A DNA stretch of 64,000 nt, taken from positions 1-64,000 of the forward strand of contig QPMI01000429.1 in assembly GCA_004431415.1 (NCBI GenBank), given 5' to 3'. Of the stretch, positions 39,601 to 51,200 are shown piece after piece. The translations under genes were made by a program, and so were the position numbers. The notes under the pieces are model-generated. The model did no database searches and had not been told where the DNA came from. It saw only the letters and a program-made list of their open reading frames with translations. The stretch is from Cyanophora paradoxa. Its lineage: Eukaryota; Glaucocystophyceae; Cyanophorales; Cyanophoraceae. Numbering within the stretch: position 1 is the first letter of the stretch; every line of letters starts with the position of its first letter.

Positions 39601-42600
39601 ACACGACAGAAACCTGCATCCGTCGCCAAATCAACGGAAGATCCCCGACGTCAGTCCGCAACAGTGCGCACCTGAAGCCCCTCGCCATCGGCGAGGGCGT
39701 CGTGGGCCTCGGCGAGCAGCTCGGGCCCCGCCGGAACGGCGCTCAGCAGCGCCGAGTGGAAGCCGCCCCGCCCGAGGCGCCGCGATGCCAGCCCGCACAG
39801 GAAGGATGCGGCGGCGCGGACGGCGCTGGAGACAACGCGGACGCCGGAGCCCGGGCCGGCCCTCGCGAGGCGCGCGGCGAGGGCGCTGATCTCCTCCGGC
39901 GCGGCGGGGCACGGCTGCCCGACGAGCCGCACCACCACGCAGCGAGCGCCCCGCTCCGCCTCCGCCGCCTCCTGCGCGACCGCCGTGAGCGCCGGCGACG
40001 CGGGATGCTCGGGCGGGGCGGGCGCGCCTTCGGGTCCGGGTCGTCGAATCGGGCGGCCCGGCGGGAGAGGAGCGGGATGCCGTCGAACCAGCCGTGCGCC
40101 CCCTCGAGGTACAGGAGCAGCTGCAGGGAATTGAGGCTCTGAGCGTGGGTCCGATGAAGCACAGAGAAAGACCTTCAATGCAAATACAGCTGTCCAGGTT
40201 CCAGCAAGGGGAGCCAGGAGAGCGTAGTCCAAATCGTTCGTCATCTTCACTGCACGGTGTCTTAAGCTTCAGCATGGGCGCAGGAATATTTGCGGCATCG
40301 CGTGCACCGGCGATGGAGCCGGCGGGGAAGCCAATACAGCAGCCAGCGACGTACGCCCACGCGACTTTGCTCTTCTTCGCGTGCTCCTCCGTCCACTGCA
40401 ACAGGCGCCGCGTCAGAAAATAACCTGTTGGCACGCGGGGACGCGCAGACCTGCAGCCAGCAGCAGCGGTAAAAAATGTCGCTGAAGTACAAGACCTGTT
40501 CGGAGACAACCGCGTGAGACTCCCGTGAGCTGCGTTTGGCAGCAAATGCCGCGCTGCGCGCCTGCAGGCCGAAGAAGGCGACACAGGCAACAGCATAGAG
40601 GACCCAGCCCCGCGTGTGAAAGTAGCCGCTGCGCAACGGTCAGAAGGTCGGGGGCGGAAGGCGGTGCAGGGCGCACGAAGAGCTTTCGGTGAAGTACAAA
40701 AGGGCAGCCCCAAGGCCGGACACGAAGGCACAGACAAGCCCGAGGCGCTGCGCACGGCTCGTAAGCATGAAGCAGGTCACGGAGAATATTCTGACGCTGC
40801 GATCCGCACGGCGATTTCAGAGAAGAACAGGCGGTTGCGCTGCCGCTCCTCGTGCAGCATCACTTCCTGCGGCGTGGCGCCGTCCACCCCGACCCGCAGC
40901 TGCGATCGTCAGGTCAGCACTTGAAATGCATGCTCATGATCAGAAAGAGAGCAGACCCGATGCCAGTAGCGGGCGATGCGCGGTAAGCGGGCCCACATAG
41001 TTTCCATCATGCAGACCATGAATATGAGAACGAAGACCGCCACATTAGTGCTGACCTGTAGATGCACGCAATTTAGTTGAAAACATCATTCACAAAGTTG
41101 TACACAGCACTGCGCAGACGTTGTATAGCGTCGAACTGTCGAGGGGCGCATAGGAAAAGCGAACAAGGCGGTCGGAGAAGAGAAGGACAAAGAAGAGCGC
41201 CCCCGCTATCGCCTGCAAAGATACGAGGTAAGAGCATTTACGGAAGGCCTACACTCACGCGTCCTGGCGCACGTGAGGAAGTGTTGCGTCGAAAACCGCC
41301 CCGCCGCGATGCAGCCCGTCCACGCGACGCTTGAGGGTCGTGGCCGCGACGCCCTCTCGCAGCAGCTCGTCCCACTGCCGCGTAAAAGCACGTGGAAGGT
41401 CCTTGCCCGCGTATCCCTACAAAACTTCCGATCAGCCTCGAACAATGACACAGGCCCAAGCATGCGCACCGCCGCCCACAGCACAAGTCCGCGCTCAGCG
41501 TCTACGTGGCTGTTAGCATAGCGACGAGGGCAGCCAATAGCAATTGTGCAACACTCACCGAAATTCCTTGCACGTTGAAGGACGAGCTGAAGAAATACAA
41601 TCTCAAGTAAGCTGGTAGCGTCGGAGTCTTCAGGAACCCATGACAGCCACGCACCTCATCGAATTTCGTCCGGCGCATGTGCAGGCAGAAAGGAACCCAG
41701 CGCCCCAAAATCCGGCCCGAATGCGCTGCTTGCGCGCATTCGGCCGCAAATTTTCCCTGCGAACCCCGCAAGCTCATGCCAAACTTCGGGAAAGCACTGA
41801 AAAAAACAGCCGCGCGCACTCGAGCGTCGGCGAGGAACCGATCTCGGGCTTTGCGTGCGGCATCCAGCATCTCGCGATCCTTCGTCACCTCCGCAGTGAG
41901 AAACGTCCCCTCTGCACGTGTCCACCACTCCAAACACTGTAGTGCAATCTCAGATGGGAAGCACGCGTACGTGCGATTACAATGCAGGGAAGAATGTACG
42001 GCAGTGTTGTCAGCGGTCTCGTTGCTTGACTTGAGCGGCGCGGGGGGCTGACCTGTGCGCTGCGCGTACCACTGCAGCAGCGTTGAGGTCGGTGGCCGGG
42101 TTTACGAAAACGAAATGACGGCACAGACTTACCGCGACGATATCGGCTTCAGGGGTGGGGTTGATGCTGTTGAAGGCGGTGTTGTGGCGCTGCAGTTGGG
42201 CGGCGGTGAAGAAGCCGAGGAAGGCATCCGTAACGGCAAGGGCGACGAGGTGGTTGTACTCGCGGCGCCAGACGTCGCCGTGCTGCACAGTGAAGTCGAG
42301 GAGCACAGATACAAGAACGGCGGAGAGCAAAGCGACGATGATCGCATGGCCCTCGGCCGACTTCCAAGCCGAGGAGCCCGACGGGTGCAGCGCGTAGAGC
42401 ACCGCCGTCAACGACACGAAGAAAGCAAACAGCAGCACGTAGACGAAGAAGACGGCCGCGAGCCGCCCGTCATCGAACTGCGACGAGACTTCACATTACG
42501 AAACACAGGCAGAACGCATTCTTAGAGACGGACGGCGTAGAAGATAGCGACGGCGGTGCCGCCTCCACCGACGAAGTACAGAACGAGGGAGGCCTGCAGA

Positions 42601-45600
42601 GGGGTCGGCGGTAGGGATTGCATCAACATTGGGGGACAGCGGACGAGGGCCATTTGCGAGATGGAGGCCGACATGAGGGAGTACGAGGCTTGGAACTTGT
42701 ACGCGTACACCAGCAGCGCCAGTCCCTGCACGGAATGTCGTATGGGCGGGACGTCGCAATGGAGTGATTGGAACCAGTGTGCGTACCTGAGCGCCGGCAG
42801 CCGAGAGGAACAAGGCGAGATAGAGAGCGACGGTCAGGCAGGCCCCGACGTTTGGCTCGAGCCTGCGCGAGCTGAAAGGACCAACGCCCAGTTCCGCGAA
42901 CAGAGCGAGCTGCAAGAGAAGTGGAATCTGCAGAAAAGGATCGAAGTCAGCGCGTAAATGAACTGTCGCGATACAGACGCTCACCTGGAAGAAGCTGCCG
43001 TCAACGAACTTTTTGATGTGCAGCGCCACCGACATTTTGACTGTCGGCTGACGGGGCGGGGGCCAGATGATGTCGGGGTCTGGATCCTCCTCGATCAAGC
43101 GCCCCCGGACCTGTGAACGATTTTTGGCCACGTGCTCGAGGCGACGCGACGCAAGGGAAGAACAATAACATTGTCTTCACGCACGCGCTCGTGGAGGAGG
43201 GTCTCGCAGAGTCTGTACTTCGACAGGCCGAACACCCGTTCCGCCTGGTCGCTCCGCAGGCCCGTCCACTCCGTGTATATCGCTGAGCGAAATATTCTCG
43301 TGTCAGCGCCAGCACTTCCAGTTTACGATAGAAGCCAGGCGAGTTGTGACGCACTTGTAACATCGGAAACGTTTATGAAGTCTGCGCGGAGAGCGAGTGA
43401 TATCGATCAGCCCGCGGGCGTATATGTAGGTCAAAGACACGAACTGACAGGGTGAGATCAGAGCTCGGTCCCGGCACGTCACCTCCAGCTCGTCGAATGC
43501 ACTGTGCTCGATATCGATCAGCAGGCGTGTCCATGCTGTCCGACAAACCTCGCTCACCATGCTCGGAGGGCGGCAATCGGGGCTGCGATCACATCCCGCG
43601 CGGCGGCGCCCGGTGGACTGCAGCACACGTCGCAGCCGACGGCGAGCGCAGCCAGCAGCGGCCGCAGCGTCTCCGCCATCACATTGGTCTGCCACAGCGA
43701 CCGCCGCACCAACTGCAGCCACGGGTCGTCCGCCCCGCGCTCCTCAGCCTGTCGAATCGCCTTCGTGCTGCGCTGCGTGAGCAGTGCTTCAAGATCGACG
43801 GGCGGGGTGCGCACGTGGCGCGGCCCCGCGCAGAGTCCCGAAGTCCGTGCGAGGACAGTCGGGCGAGCGCGGCCGCCAGGACGCAGCGCTCCACCGACGC
43901 GAGCGCCGTCCGCTCCTCTGGGGGCAGGCGCTCGTCACGCTCCACCGCCTCCGCCCGCGCCGCGCAGCTCAGCACCAAGGCCTGCAGACCGCGCCGGTCA
44001 GGCATGTCTGCGAAATATCATGACAGCAGGTCCATCTCATACCTGGAGCTCTCGTAGCGACGCGAGGAGGACCTCCGCCCGCGTCGTGTCGCTCAGGGGC
44101 ACCGTCTCACGGCCGTCACTCTCCTCGTCCCTCCCCGACGGCCGCCGCGCCATCGTGCTCTGTCGCATCCGTTGGCGGCAGAAGGGTGAGGGGAGAACAG
44201 AAAATGCAAGCGCACCAGCAGCCGCGCCTGCGCCGGCGGGTAGCCAGCAGCGCGCAGCGCGCAGAAGAGGACCGCCTCCGCCACGTTTGGGTGTGCATGC
44301 GGCTCCGGCGGCCGCCGCACGTACACTGCGCCACTAATCATGTCGGCGCCAGAAGAAGCTGCTGGGGAGGACGGGCACCGTGCAGGGCGGGCGGGTCGGC
44401 CTCGATCTCCGCGACGGCGAAGAAGCGCTGCGGGCCGTCCGCTGTGTCCACAGCGAGGCTCACGTGGTCTGGGCCGGCCACGTCAGCGCGAATGCGCGTT
44501 TAGACCGAAAGGCGCCGCACCCGAGGACCAGACGTGGACAGCGGGCCCCGAATGGCCCTCGCCCTTCGGATTAATATTCCGCAGTGCCTCCACCACCCGC
44601 TGCAGCAGCCGGAAAGGCGCCGCCCCCGCGAGCGGCCCGCCGGCCGCGAAGGGCCCCAGCAGCGCAGCGTGGGGCGCTGCATCCGCGGCCGCCGCCTCCA
44701 GCAACGTGATCGCCTCCCGCATTTCTAGCTGTAGCAGCGGTCGCTGCGGGTTCTTGTCCGTCCTGCGGCGCGTCAACGGCTCCCGCGTGACTGCGGTGCA
44801 TTTAATTTCCATGCCACGCACCCGCCCTCGAAGGCCTGCGCTTGTGCTCAGTTATGGCGGGCGGCGCGAGAGTGGAAAGGAAGCCTTCACCTCCGCAACG
44901 CGAGGGGCGGAGATCTGCAGCAGCGTGCCGCCGATGCGCAGGGCTCGCTGGACAGCGATGACTCGCCGTACCGCCGCCTCGCTCGGCACCCCGCAGCAGA
45001 GCTCCCACTGCCCGATCGCCGCCGCCCCGCCGCTCCAGCCCCAGTCGCTCGCGCCTGCGTCCTCCGGATCCCCCGCCCACGTCGCCGGAAGCTCCAGCGT
45101 CGTCGACACGACGCCGCTCTGGACATCGTTGTCCGTGCCGCCGAGCTCAGATATGACGTCACTCTCCGCGGCCGCCGCCCGATGCAGGAGGGTGATCGCC
45201 TCCCGACCCGCGCCGGTCTCCTCGAGCGCCGCTGCACTCTCCGCCAGCCACGCCGTCCACTTCCGCTCCGCTTCCGCTGCGCCGCACTCGTCATTGCGCG
45301 CCAGTATCCGAGAAAGAAGGGCAGGACGCACGGCGCTCGGCGAGGCGATGGGCGGCGGTGGCGAGGGCTTCGGCAATCGGCGCGGAGAGGCATGAGGTGG
45401 CCGCCGCCGGCCCCCCCGCCTCCTCGCGCGTGAGCAGATGCTCGGGGACGCCCGGCAGGCCTCCCGCCCGCTCCCCCGCGGCGTCCAAGCGCCGAACCTG
45501 CCGCGGCTTCCCGTGAGCGGCCCGCGCGATATCGATGCGGCCAAAAGGCGACGGACCTGTGGATCCGAGGAGAGGAGGGCCAGCGGCGAGGGCCCGAGCC

Positions 45601-46824
45601 GCAGCGGGCGGACGGCGCCGAGGTCCTTGAAGGTCGGGTCGCTCGAGAAGTAGCCCGCGATGGGGTACTCGCTCGTCAGGTTCGCGAAGCGCCGCACCAC
45701 CTCCGGCCGCGCGTGCTGCTCGCTCGGCGCGACGCCCACCGCCAGCACCACGAACCCCGCCCGCGTCCGCATCTCCTCCAGCAGCTGCCGCCCGGCCCCG
45801 TCAGCGGCGCCCCTTGCGCCTCGCCCCGCGCAGCTTACCTCATCGCGGTACTCCCGTGTCTTCCGCCACGCCTCGCCGTACCAGACCCTGCGGGGATCCG
45901 GTGGTCCGGAGTCAGCAGTCGCCGTCGGCGCTGGATCGGGGTCGGGGCGAGGCGCACCGCGGCGAGCCGTCGGAGTTTATGCAGAGGTCCGTGAGGAGGA
46001 CGCCCGCAAGCAGCGCGCGGGCCGCTGGCTGCCGGAAGACCGCCGACCCGTCCTCGAGGAAGAGCAGCGGGCGCTCGCCGAGGGGCTTCTGCTCTGCCAG
46101 CCGCTCCAGCAGGGCCGCCACCGCGCTCGGCGACTTGGCCGCCCCCACGCCCGCGAGCAGCACCCCATCGAATCCTTTCGCCTCAGCCTGCTTCCAGCGC
46201 TCTGCGCACTCGGCGTCGGCTCACTGGCGTCACTTTTGATCCCGCGCCGCCAGCGCACCGAAGACGTCTTCGGCATGGTCCCCGGCAGCCTCCGCGAGGT
46301 CGAAGCGCGCGATGAAGCGCACACGTGGAGCTGGAAAGTTGGCGGCTGCAGCTGGTTTCGAGCACGACTCGGCCGCGGCCGCGGCAGCCAGCAGGTCCTG
46401 CAGGTCGATGTCGACTGCTGCAGGGTCTGCGGTAGCGCAGGAGAAGTCAACTGACGCTTAGGTGTGCGGGCGTGCGCGTGCGGGCACTCCGGGCTCATGC
46501 ATGCACACCTAGAACCACGAGCTCGAAGTCTCTGCTGTCAACGAGCGCCCTCTTGACATCGTGCGCACGAGAAGCAGTTATCCGGCTGCAAGAGCGTAAG
46601 CATATACATGTGCTGCAGCCTGCACGGCTGCGACCGCGGGCCGGCGCGCACCCGAGGTATATGGCAAACGAGGAGACTCTGGAGAGGAGCCGATCGCTGT
46701 TCGAATCGCCAGTAGAAGAACTGCCATCTGCGGTTGCGCGCTTCGGCTTCCTGGCGAATAAACTACGCAGGCCAGCCCGCGGCGCCGAGCCGCCAGGCAT
46801 CGCGCGAGGGCCCGCCGCCGACAA
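30666..46824 (-). CDS. Giant membrane protein with GT4-family glycosyltransferase domain, copy A (multi-exon)
   Basis: Read from the right, probable exons start near 46,824 (SSFAIYLG, then DFELVVLG) and 46,430 (RVRFIARFDLAEAAGDHAE). Soluble Ala-rich parts follow, then many membrane segments between ~43,200 and 40,100 (for example LLFAFFVSLTAVLYAL, WVLYAVACVAFFGL). Further exons lead to the GT-B glycosyltransferase: GIQGALGVAAKVMHGSGM, EAHMGGGRGHDGR, YQLLVYGDTTKG, NVTLCGLGNSPIVLPRGW and SRSEGLPLALGEAGLCGLP with the E-x7-E motif. Introns at 34,205-34,268 and 33,858-33,912 are short, with GT/AG ends. The last ~800 codons are Pro/Ala/Glu-rich. The architecture recalls very large GT4 membrane proteins I know from fungi and oomycetes, suggesting cell-surface polysaccharide synthesis. 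Exon count, start and single-gene status are inferred. Confidence 0.7.
32170..32740 (-). repeat. LWEYP/LWDYP motif repeats in the Pro-rich tail of copy A
   Basis: Within the tail the motifs VPLLWELTVE, LPRLWEYPEDEP, LPYLWEYPELEE and IPYLWDYPLEDG occur at intervals of roughly 25-120 residues, linked by Pro/Glu-rich sequence. Copy B has the first two (VPLLWELTAE, LPRLWEYPEEEP) and then different units (VPHFWDYLEEEP, TYMWDYPLAVEG). Confidence 0.7.
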
Positions 46825-47069
46825 GCCAGGCCGCTCCTGCAGCGAGCTAAGTGCGCAAGCGCGTGACAGCTCTGCGAGTCCATTCCTGCTGGACCAGACC
46901 CACTTCCCAAATCAGCCGTACCCCTGCGTTGCGATCAAGTTAGGATCAAAACCACTTCCCGGCAGATGACGTGGCTCCCGCACACGCTCAAGCCCCTAAA
47001 TTGAGGCTACGTGTATTCCAGCGCAGCTCATGCTCGGCCGCAACGCGCGATGCGCATGCCATCGCAGCA

Positions 47070-47270
47070 CGCGCCCATCATGGCATGATCATGATCATGA
47101 GCATGTCACAGTGTCATGATCCGAGCAAATTTTTTTTTCACGCGCCCATGATCATCATCATCATGGCATGCCATGATATCGATGATCATGAGCATCATGG
47201 CATGTCATGATCATTGCAGGAATCCGCGGCCGGCCGGGCGCAGACCGCCGATATATGCATCATGGCATGC
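47070..47270. repeat. CATGATCATG / CATGGCATG palindromic repeat cluster
   Basis: CATGATCATGATCATG, CATGGCATG, ATCATCATCATCATGGCATG and related words follow one another; each is a short perfect or near-perfect palindrome. The cluster lies a few hundred bases upstream of the inferred start of copy A. Confidence 0.7.
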
Positions 47271-47758
47271 ACATGCAGCGGCTGCGGCCGCCGTGCTTGA
47301 GCTTCTCGAGCTCGGGTGAGGCCATTTGCGTTTTCATTTGAACGTTAATGTTTCATTGACATTCCGCGCTGCAGCATGCAAATGATCGCACAAATTCCTG
47401 AACAACTGACTCAGTGACTGTTCTGTTTATGGACGAGCGCAGAGCACAGTGAACAATGCGAAGCCAATGTGGCACGATGTAAATGCTGGCGAGAAACGCG
47501 ACACTGAAAAAGCTGCAATCACGCACTTTCACTCAAAAGCTGTACATGTGAAGTCACTGTCACTGATGATCACCAATCACGACGCAATACACGCAAGCCG
47601 CGTAATATCGAGGGGCCACGCATTGCAAGCAATAGCTATTGGCGATCTAGACTTCCTAGCTTGGGGAGAAGAGGGAAACGGTGGAGGATCATGATCAAAT
47701 AAGAACGATGAAGGAAAAAGATTAGTGACAATCTAGACTTTAAAAAGAAGAAAAAAAG

Positions 47759-47806
47759 CTGCGGGCTGCGGGCTGCGGGCTGCGGACTGCGGACTGCGGA
47801 CTGCAG
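47759..47806. repeat. Seven-base tandem repeat (GCTGCGG / ACTGCGG)
   Basis: Three GCTGCGG units pass into three ACTGCGG units with no interruption, ending in ACTGCAGCTGC. A short GC-rich minisatellite in the spacer. Confidence 0.75.
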
Positions 47807-48059
47807 CTGCTTACTCGCAAATGTAAGAATTTGCTTTGGGATGCTTTGATCGATCGATATCGCGGAAATAGAAAGCCACTCTAAGATGCGTAAAATTCGC
47901 TTTGCACTCTACTCGCACTTGCAAAAAGATCGCCAGGCTGTGCAGAAAAAAAAGAATTTACAGGCGGGCGTTCTGAGCTCTCAGAATCGCTGCTTCTACC
48001 TAACGGAAAAAGCGTAACAAGCTAAGCCTAAGGCAAGGAAGGCTGCGTCGACGTCCAGG

Positions 48060-48248
48060 ATGATATTTGCAGCGGCTGCACAGAGTCTGAAACTAGTAGA
48101 TGCGGACGTCCAGATGAAAGGTTTGGTCCACGTCTATGCTGAGTCTAAGACGAATGATATTTGCAGAGGCTGTATACGTACAGAGTCTGAAACTAGCGAA
48201 TGCGGATATCGAGCAGAAAGGTATAGTCAACGTCTATGCGGAGTCTAA
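48060..48248. repeat. Two-copy ~94-base tandem duplication
   Basis: ATGATATTTGCAG at 48,060 recurs at 48,154, and both copies run on through CAGAGTCTGAAACTAG, ATGCGGA and CAACGTCTATG(C/T)(T/G)GAGTCTAA-like sequence. They differ by several substitutions and small indels, so the duplication is not recent. Confidence 0.7.
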
Positions 48249-48284
48249 ATGCGGATAATTGCAATTGAGATCCAATCTTGACGT

Positions 48285-51200
48285 TCACTCAGTGAGCTGA
48301 AGCCTGCGCGGCCCGCGCCGGAGGGCCGCAGGGTCCGTTTTGGGCTTGCCGCCGCCGCAGAAGAAGAGATCGAGGGCGGCGCGGGCGGCGGCGGGGTCGG
48401 CGAGGGCGGGGGCGGCGGGGACCGCGGCGAAGGCGGCCTCCTCCTCCGCGTCGAGCACGCGGACCTCCGCGCGGCCCGGCAGCGGGAGGCCCTCGAGGAG
48501 GGCGAGGGACTTGGGGAGGGGCAGCCCGAGCAGCGCCCCCGCCGCCCCCGCTGACCCCAGCTTCCCCCCCGCCTGAAGCTTTCCCCCCTCCTCGAAGCCG
48601 AGCGTGGCGGCGCCGTCCAGCGGCCGCGAGACGGTCACCGCCACATCCTCCGCAGCGCCCTCCGCCCCGCCGGCAGCCTTTGCCGGACTGTCCGACTGGT
48701 CAGCCGGTTCTCCAACCGCCTGGGCGGGCACGCCACTGCCGTCCTTCGCCGGCGGCTCGAGCGCTGAGCTTGCCGCGTCGTCTACAGCCTCGGGCCCTCC
48801 GAATGGTGATGCGCGATCGGACTCTGGTGACTTTGGCGGCCCCTCCAGCCCGCCGGCCGCCTCCGCCGGGTTTGCAACACGGGGCGACGGCCGCTCGCGC
48901 TGCCCCGCGGCGGAGGTCGCCGACTCTTCGGAAACGGGCTGTGCGCGGACGCGGGGCGGGGCGGAGGCGGCGCCGGGGCGGGGGCCGGCCTCGAAGCCCT
49001 CGAGGCGCTGGGCAATGGCCGGCGAGACGCGCCGCCGCGGCCTCTGCTGCGCAGATGACCGGTCCTCCTCGTTCTGCGAGCCCCGCTGTAGCTGCCGGCC
49101 CCCGAATTCAGAAAGCTTTGCCCCCAACGGCCCGTTCGGGGCTGGCCCCAAAGCGGGGGGGATGCCACTGCGAGCTGCAAAAGCGGCGCGCGGCTGCTGC
49201 ACCGCCGGCCGCGCGGGGCGGGGCGGCTGCGACGCTGGCCGCGCGGGCGGGGCTGGGGCTGGAGCGGCGCCGGCGGCTGCCAGCGGCGGGTGGCGGCCGA
49301 CGAGAAGCCCGAGGAGCGGTAGGGCGGAGGGGCCGCCCGCGCCGGAGGCGGCGGGGGAGGCTCCGCGGGGACGGCGGCCGGGCTGGCCGCAGGAGCCTCG
49401 AGGGGCGGGGCCGGCGACGACGGGAGGGAGGCCAAAGGCTGCTGCTTCATATCCCCTTCCACACCGATCTCCGCCGCTCGCGCAGGCACAGGCGTCTTCG
49501 GAGTGATCGGCGCCGGGGCTGCCGCGGCAGGCTCAGGCTCGGCTGCCGGGGTGCGCTGGGCTTGGATGGCGGGTGCAATGGGCGCGGCGGGCGGCCTCTC
49601 CACCGGCGCAGCGGGGCCCTCCCGCCCGGGACCGCCCTCTGCCGGCCGCTCCTGGGTGCCGGCCGCACGTCCAGGGCCCGTCGGTTCCGCTCTCTGCGAC
49701 GCTGCCCAGGCTGGAAGACGGCGAGGAAGCATTAACGGCAACGGCTTAGATCCCGAGCTGGCGCTCAACTCGGTGCCGGCAGCAGCCGGCGCCTCTGCCG
49801 CCGCTTGGGCGGCGGCGTCGCCCTCCGGCAGCCGCAGCCCCGCCGCGAGGCCGGCGGGGGTCAGCTTGAAGGCGCGCGAGGCGGCGTCGGCCCTCCTGTA
49901 CACGGCCTCCACGGCCGACTCCTCGCGCTCGCCCGGCAGCTGGTACAGGCCTCCGCCGAAGGGGTACCGGAGGTCCCGGACGGGGAAGGCCGGCGCCGGG
50001 GCGGGGCCCTCGACGGCAAGGGGGTAGTCCCACATGTACGTCGGCGGCCGCGGCGGGAAGGCGGCGGGAGGAAAGAGGCCGTCCATGGAGTCGCGGGCGT
50101 AGGAGGGCTCCGGCCCCGGCTCCTCCTCGAGGTAGTCCCAGAAGTGCGGCACGAGCTTTGCCGGCGACGACGGGGCCGGCGCGGCCGGCTCCTCCTCCGG
50201 GTACTCCCACAGGCGCGGCAGCGCGCGCTCGGGCGCGGCGAGCTCGATGTCGAGGGCCGGCGGGTCCTCCTCGCACGCCGGCAGCGGGTCCTCCTCCTCC
50301 GGCGCCATCGCCACGACCGGCGGCTCGGGCGGCGGCGAGGCCTCCGCCTGCACCGCCTCCACCTCGACTTCCCGCCGCTGCGGCTCCGGCTCCGGCTGCG
50401 GCTGAAGCTCGGGCTCCGGCTCCGCCTCAGACAGCGGCTCCGGCAGCGGCTCCGGAGCGGGCAGAGGCGAGGGCGCCTCGGGCTCGGGCGCGGGCGCGGG
50501 CGACTCGGCCGTGAGCTCCCACAGGAGCGGCACGGGCCGCTCGCCCGGCAGCCGCGGCGGCCGCCACGCCGGGGCGCGCCGCCGCAGCGAGCCCGCCGAC
50601 AGCAGCCGCGCGCTCTTGACCACGTCGCTCGGGCTCGGCGGCACGAGGCCGGGCTCGGCGGCGGAGGCTTGGGCGCGCCGGATCGCCAGCAGGCGCTCGC
50701 TCACCGCCCGCCCGCGGGCTCCGCGGCGGGCGGGCAGAGGTAGAGGTCGAGGAGGCGGCCGGGTGCAGGGCGGCGGCCTCACCGGCGCGCCGCTCGTCCT
50801 CCCACAGCGGCGCGAGGAGGTCCGGCGCCGTCGGGCGGGCGGCGAGGATGGCGAGGGCGCGGGCGGGGCGAGCGGCGGGTCGCCGGGGCCGGGCGGGAGT
50901 CGACGGGCGGCGGGCGCGGCAGGTCGATGGTGCGCGGCCACTGCGCCACGACCGACGCGAGCGCCGCGGCGAAGAAGGGCGCCGGGGCCCGCAGCGGGGC
51001 CGCCGCGGCGCCGGCCGGCCGCGCGGCGAGGGCGAGGCGCGGGCCTGCAGCTCGCGGTGGCGGACCGCCCACGCCCAGATCTGCTGCTCGTGCTCCCGCT
51101 TGTACCGGTCCTGCGGCGGGTCGGCGGGCGCGGCGCAGCAGGGCGGGGGTGCGGGCGGACGAGGCCGAAGGAGGCGGCGACGTTGGCGCGGTAGCGCATG

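Larger units (their letters stand above)
46825..48284. other. Repeat-rich spacer between the two glycosyltransferase gene copies
   Basis: No gene is supported. It contains CATGATCATGATCATGAGCATG-type repeats (47,070-47,270), a seven-base tandem (47,759-47,806) and a ~94-base tandem duplication (48,060-48,248). As copy A is transcribed leftwards, its promoter should lie near the left end of this spacer; copy B ends at the right side. Confidence 0.5.
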
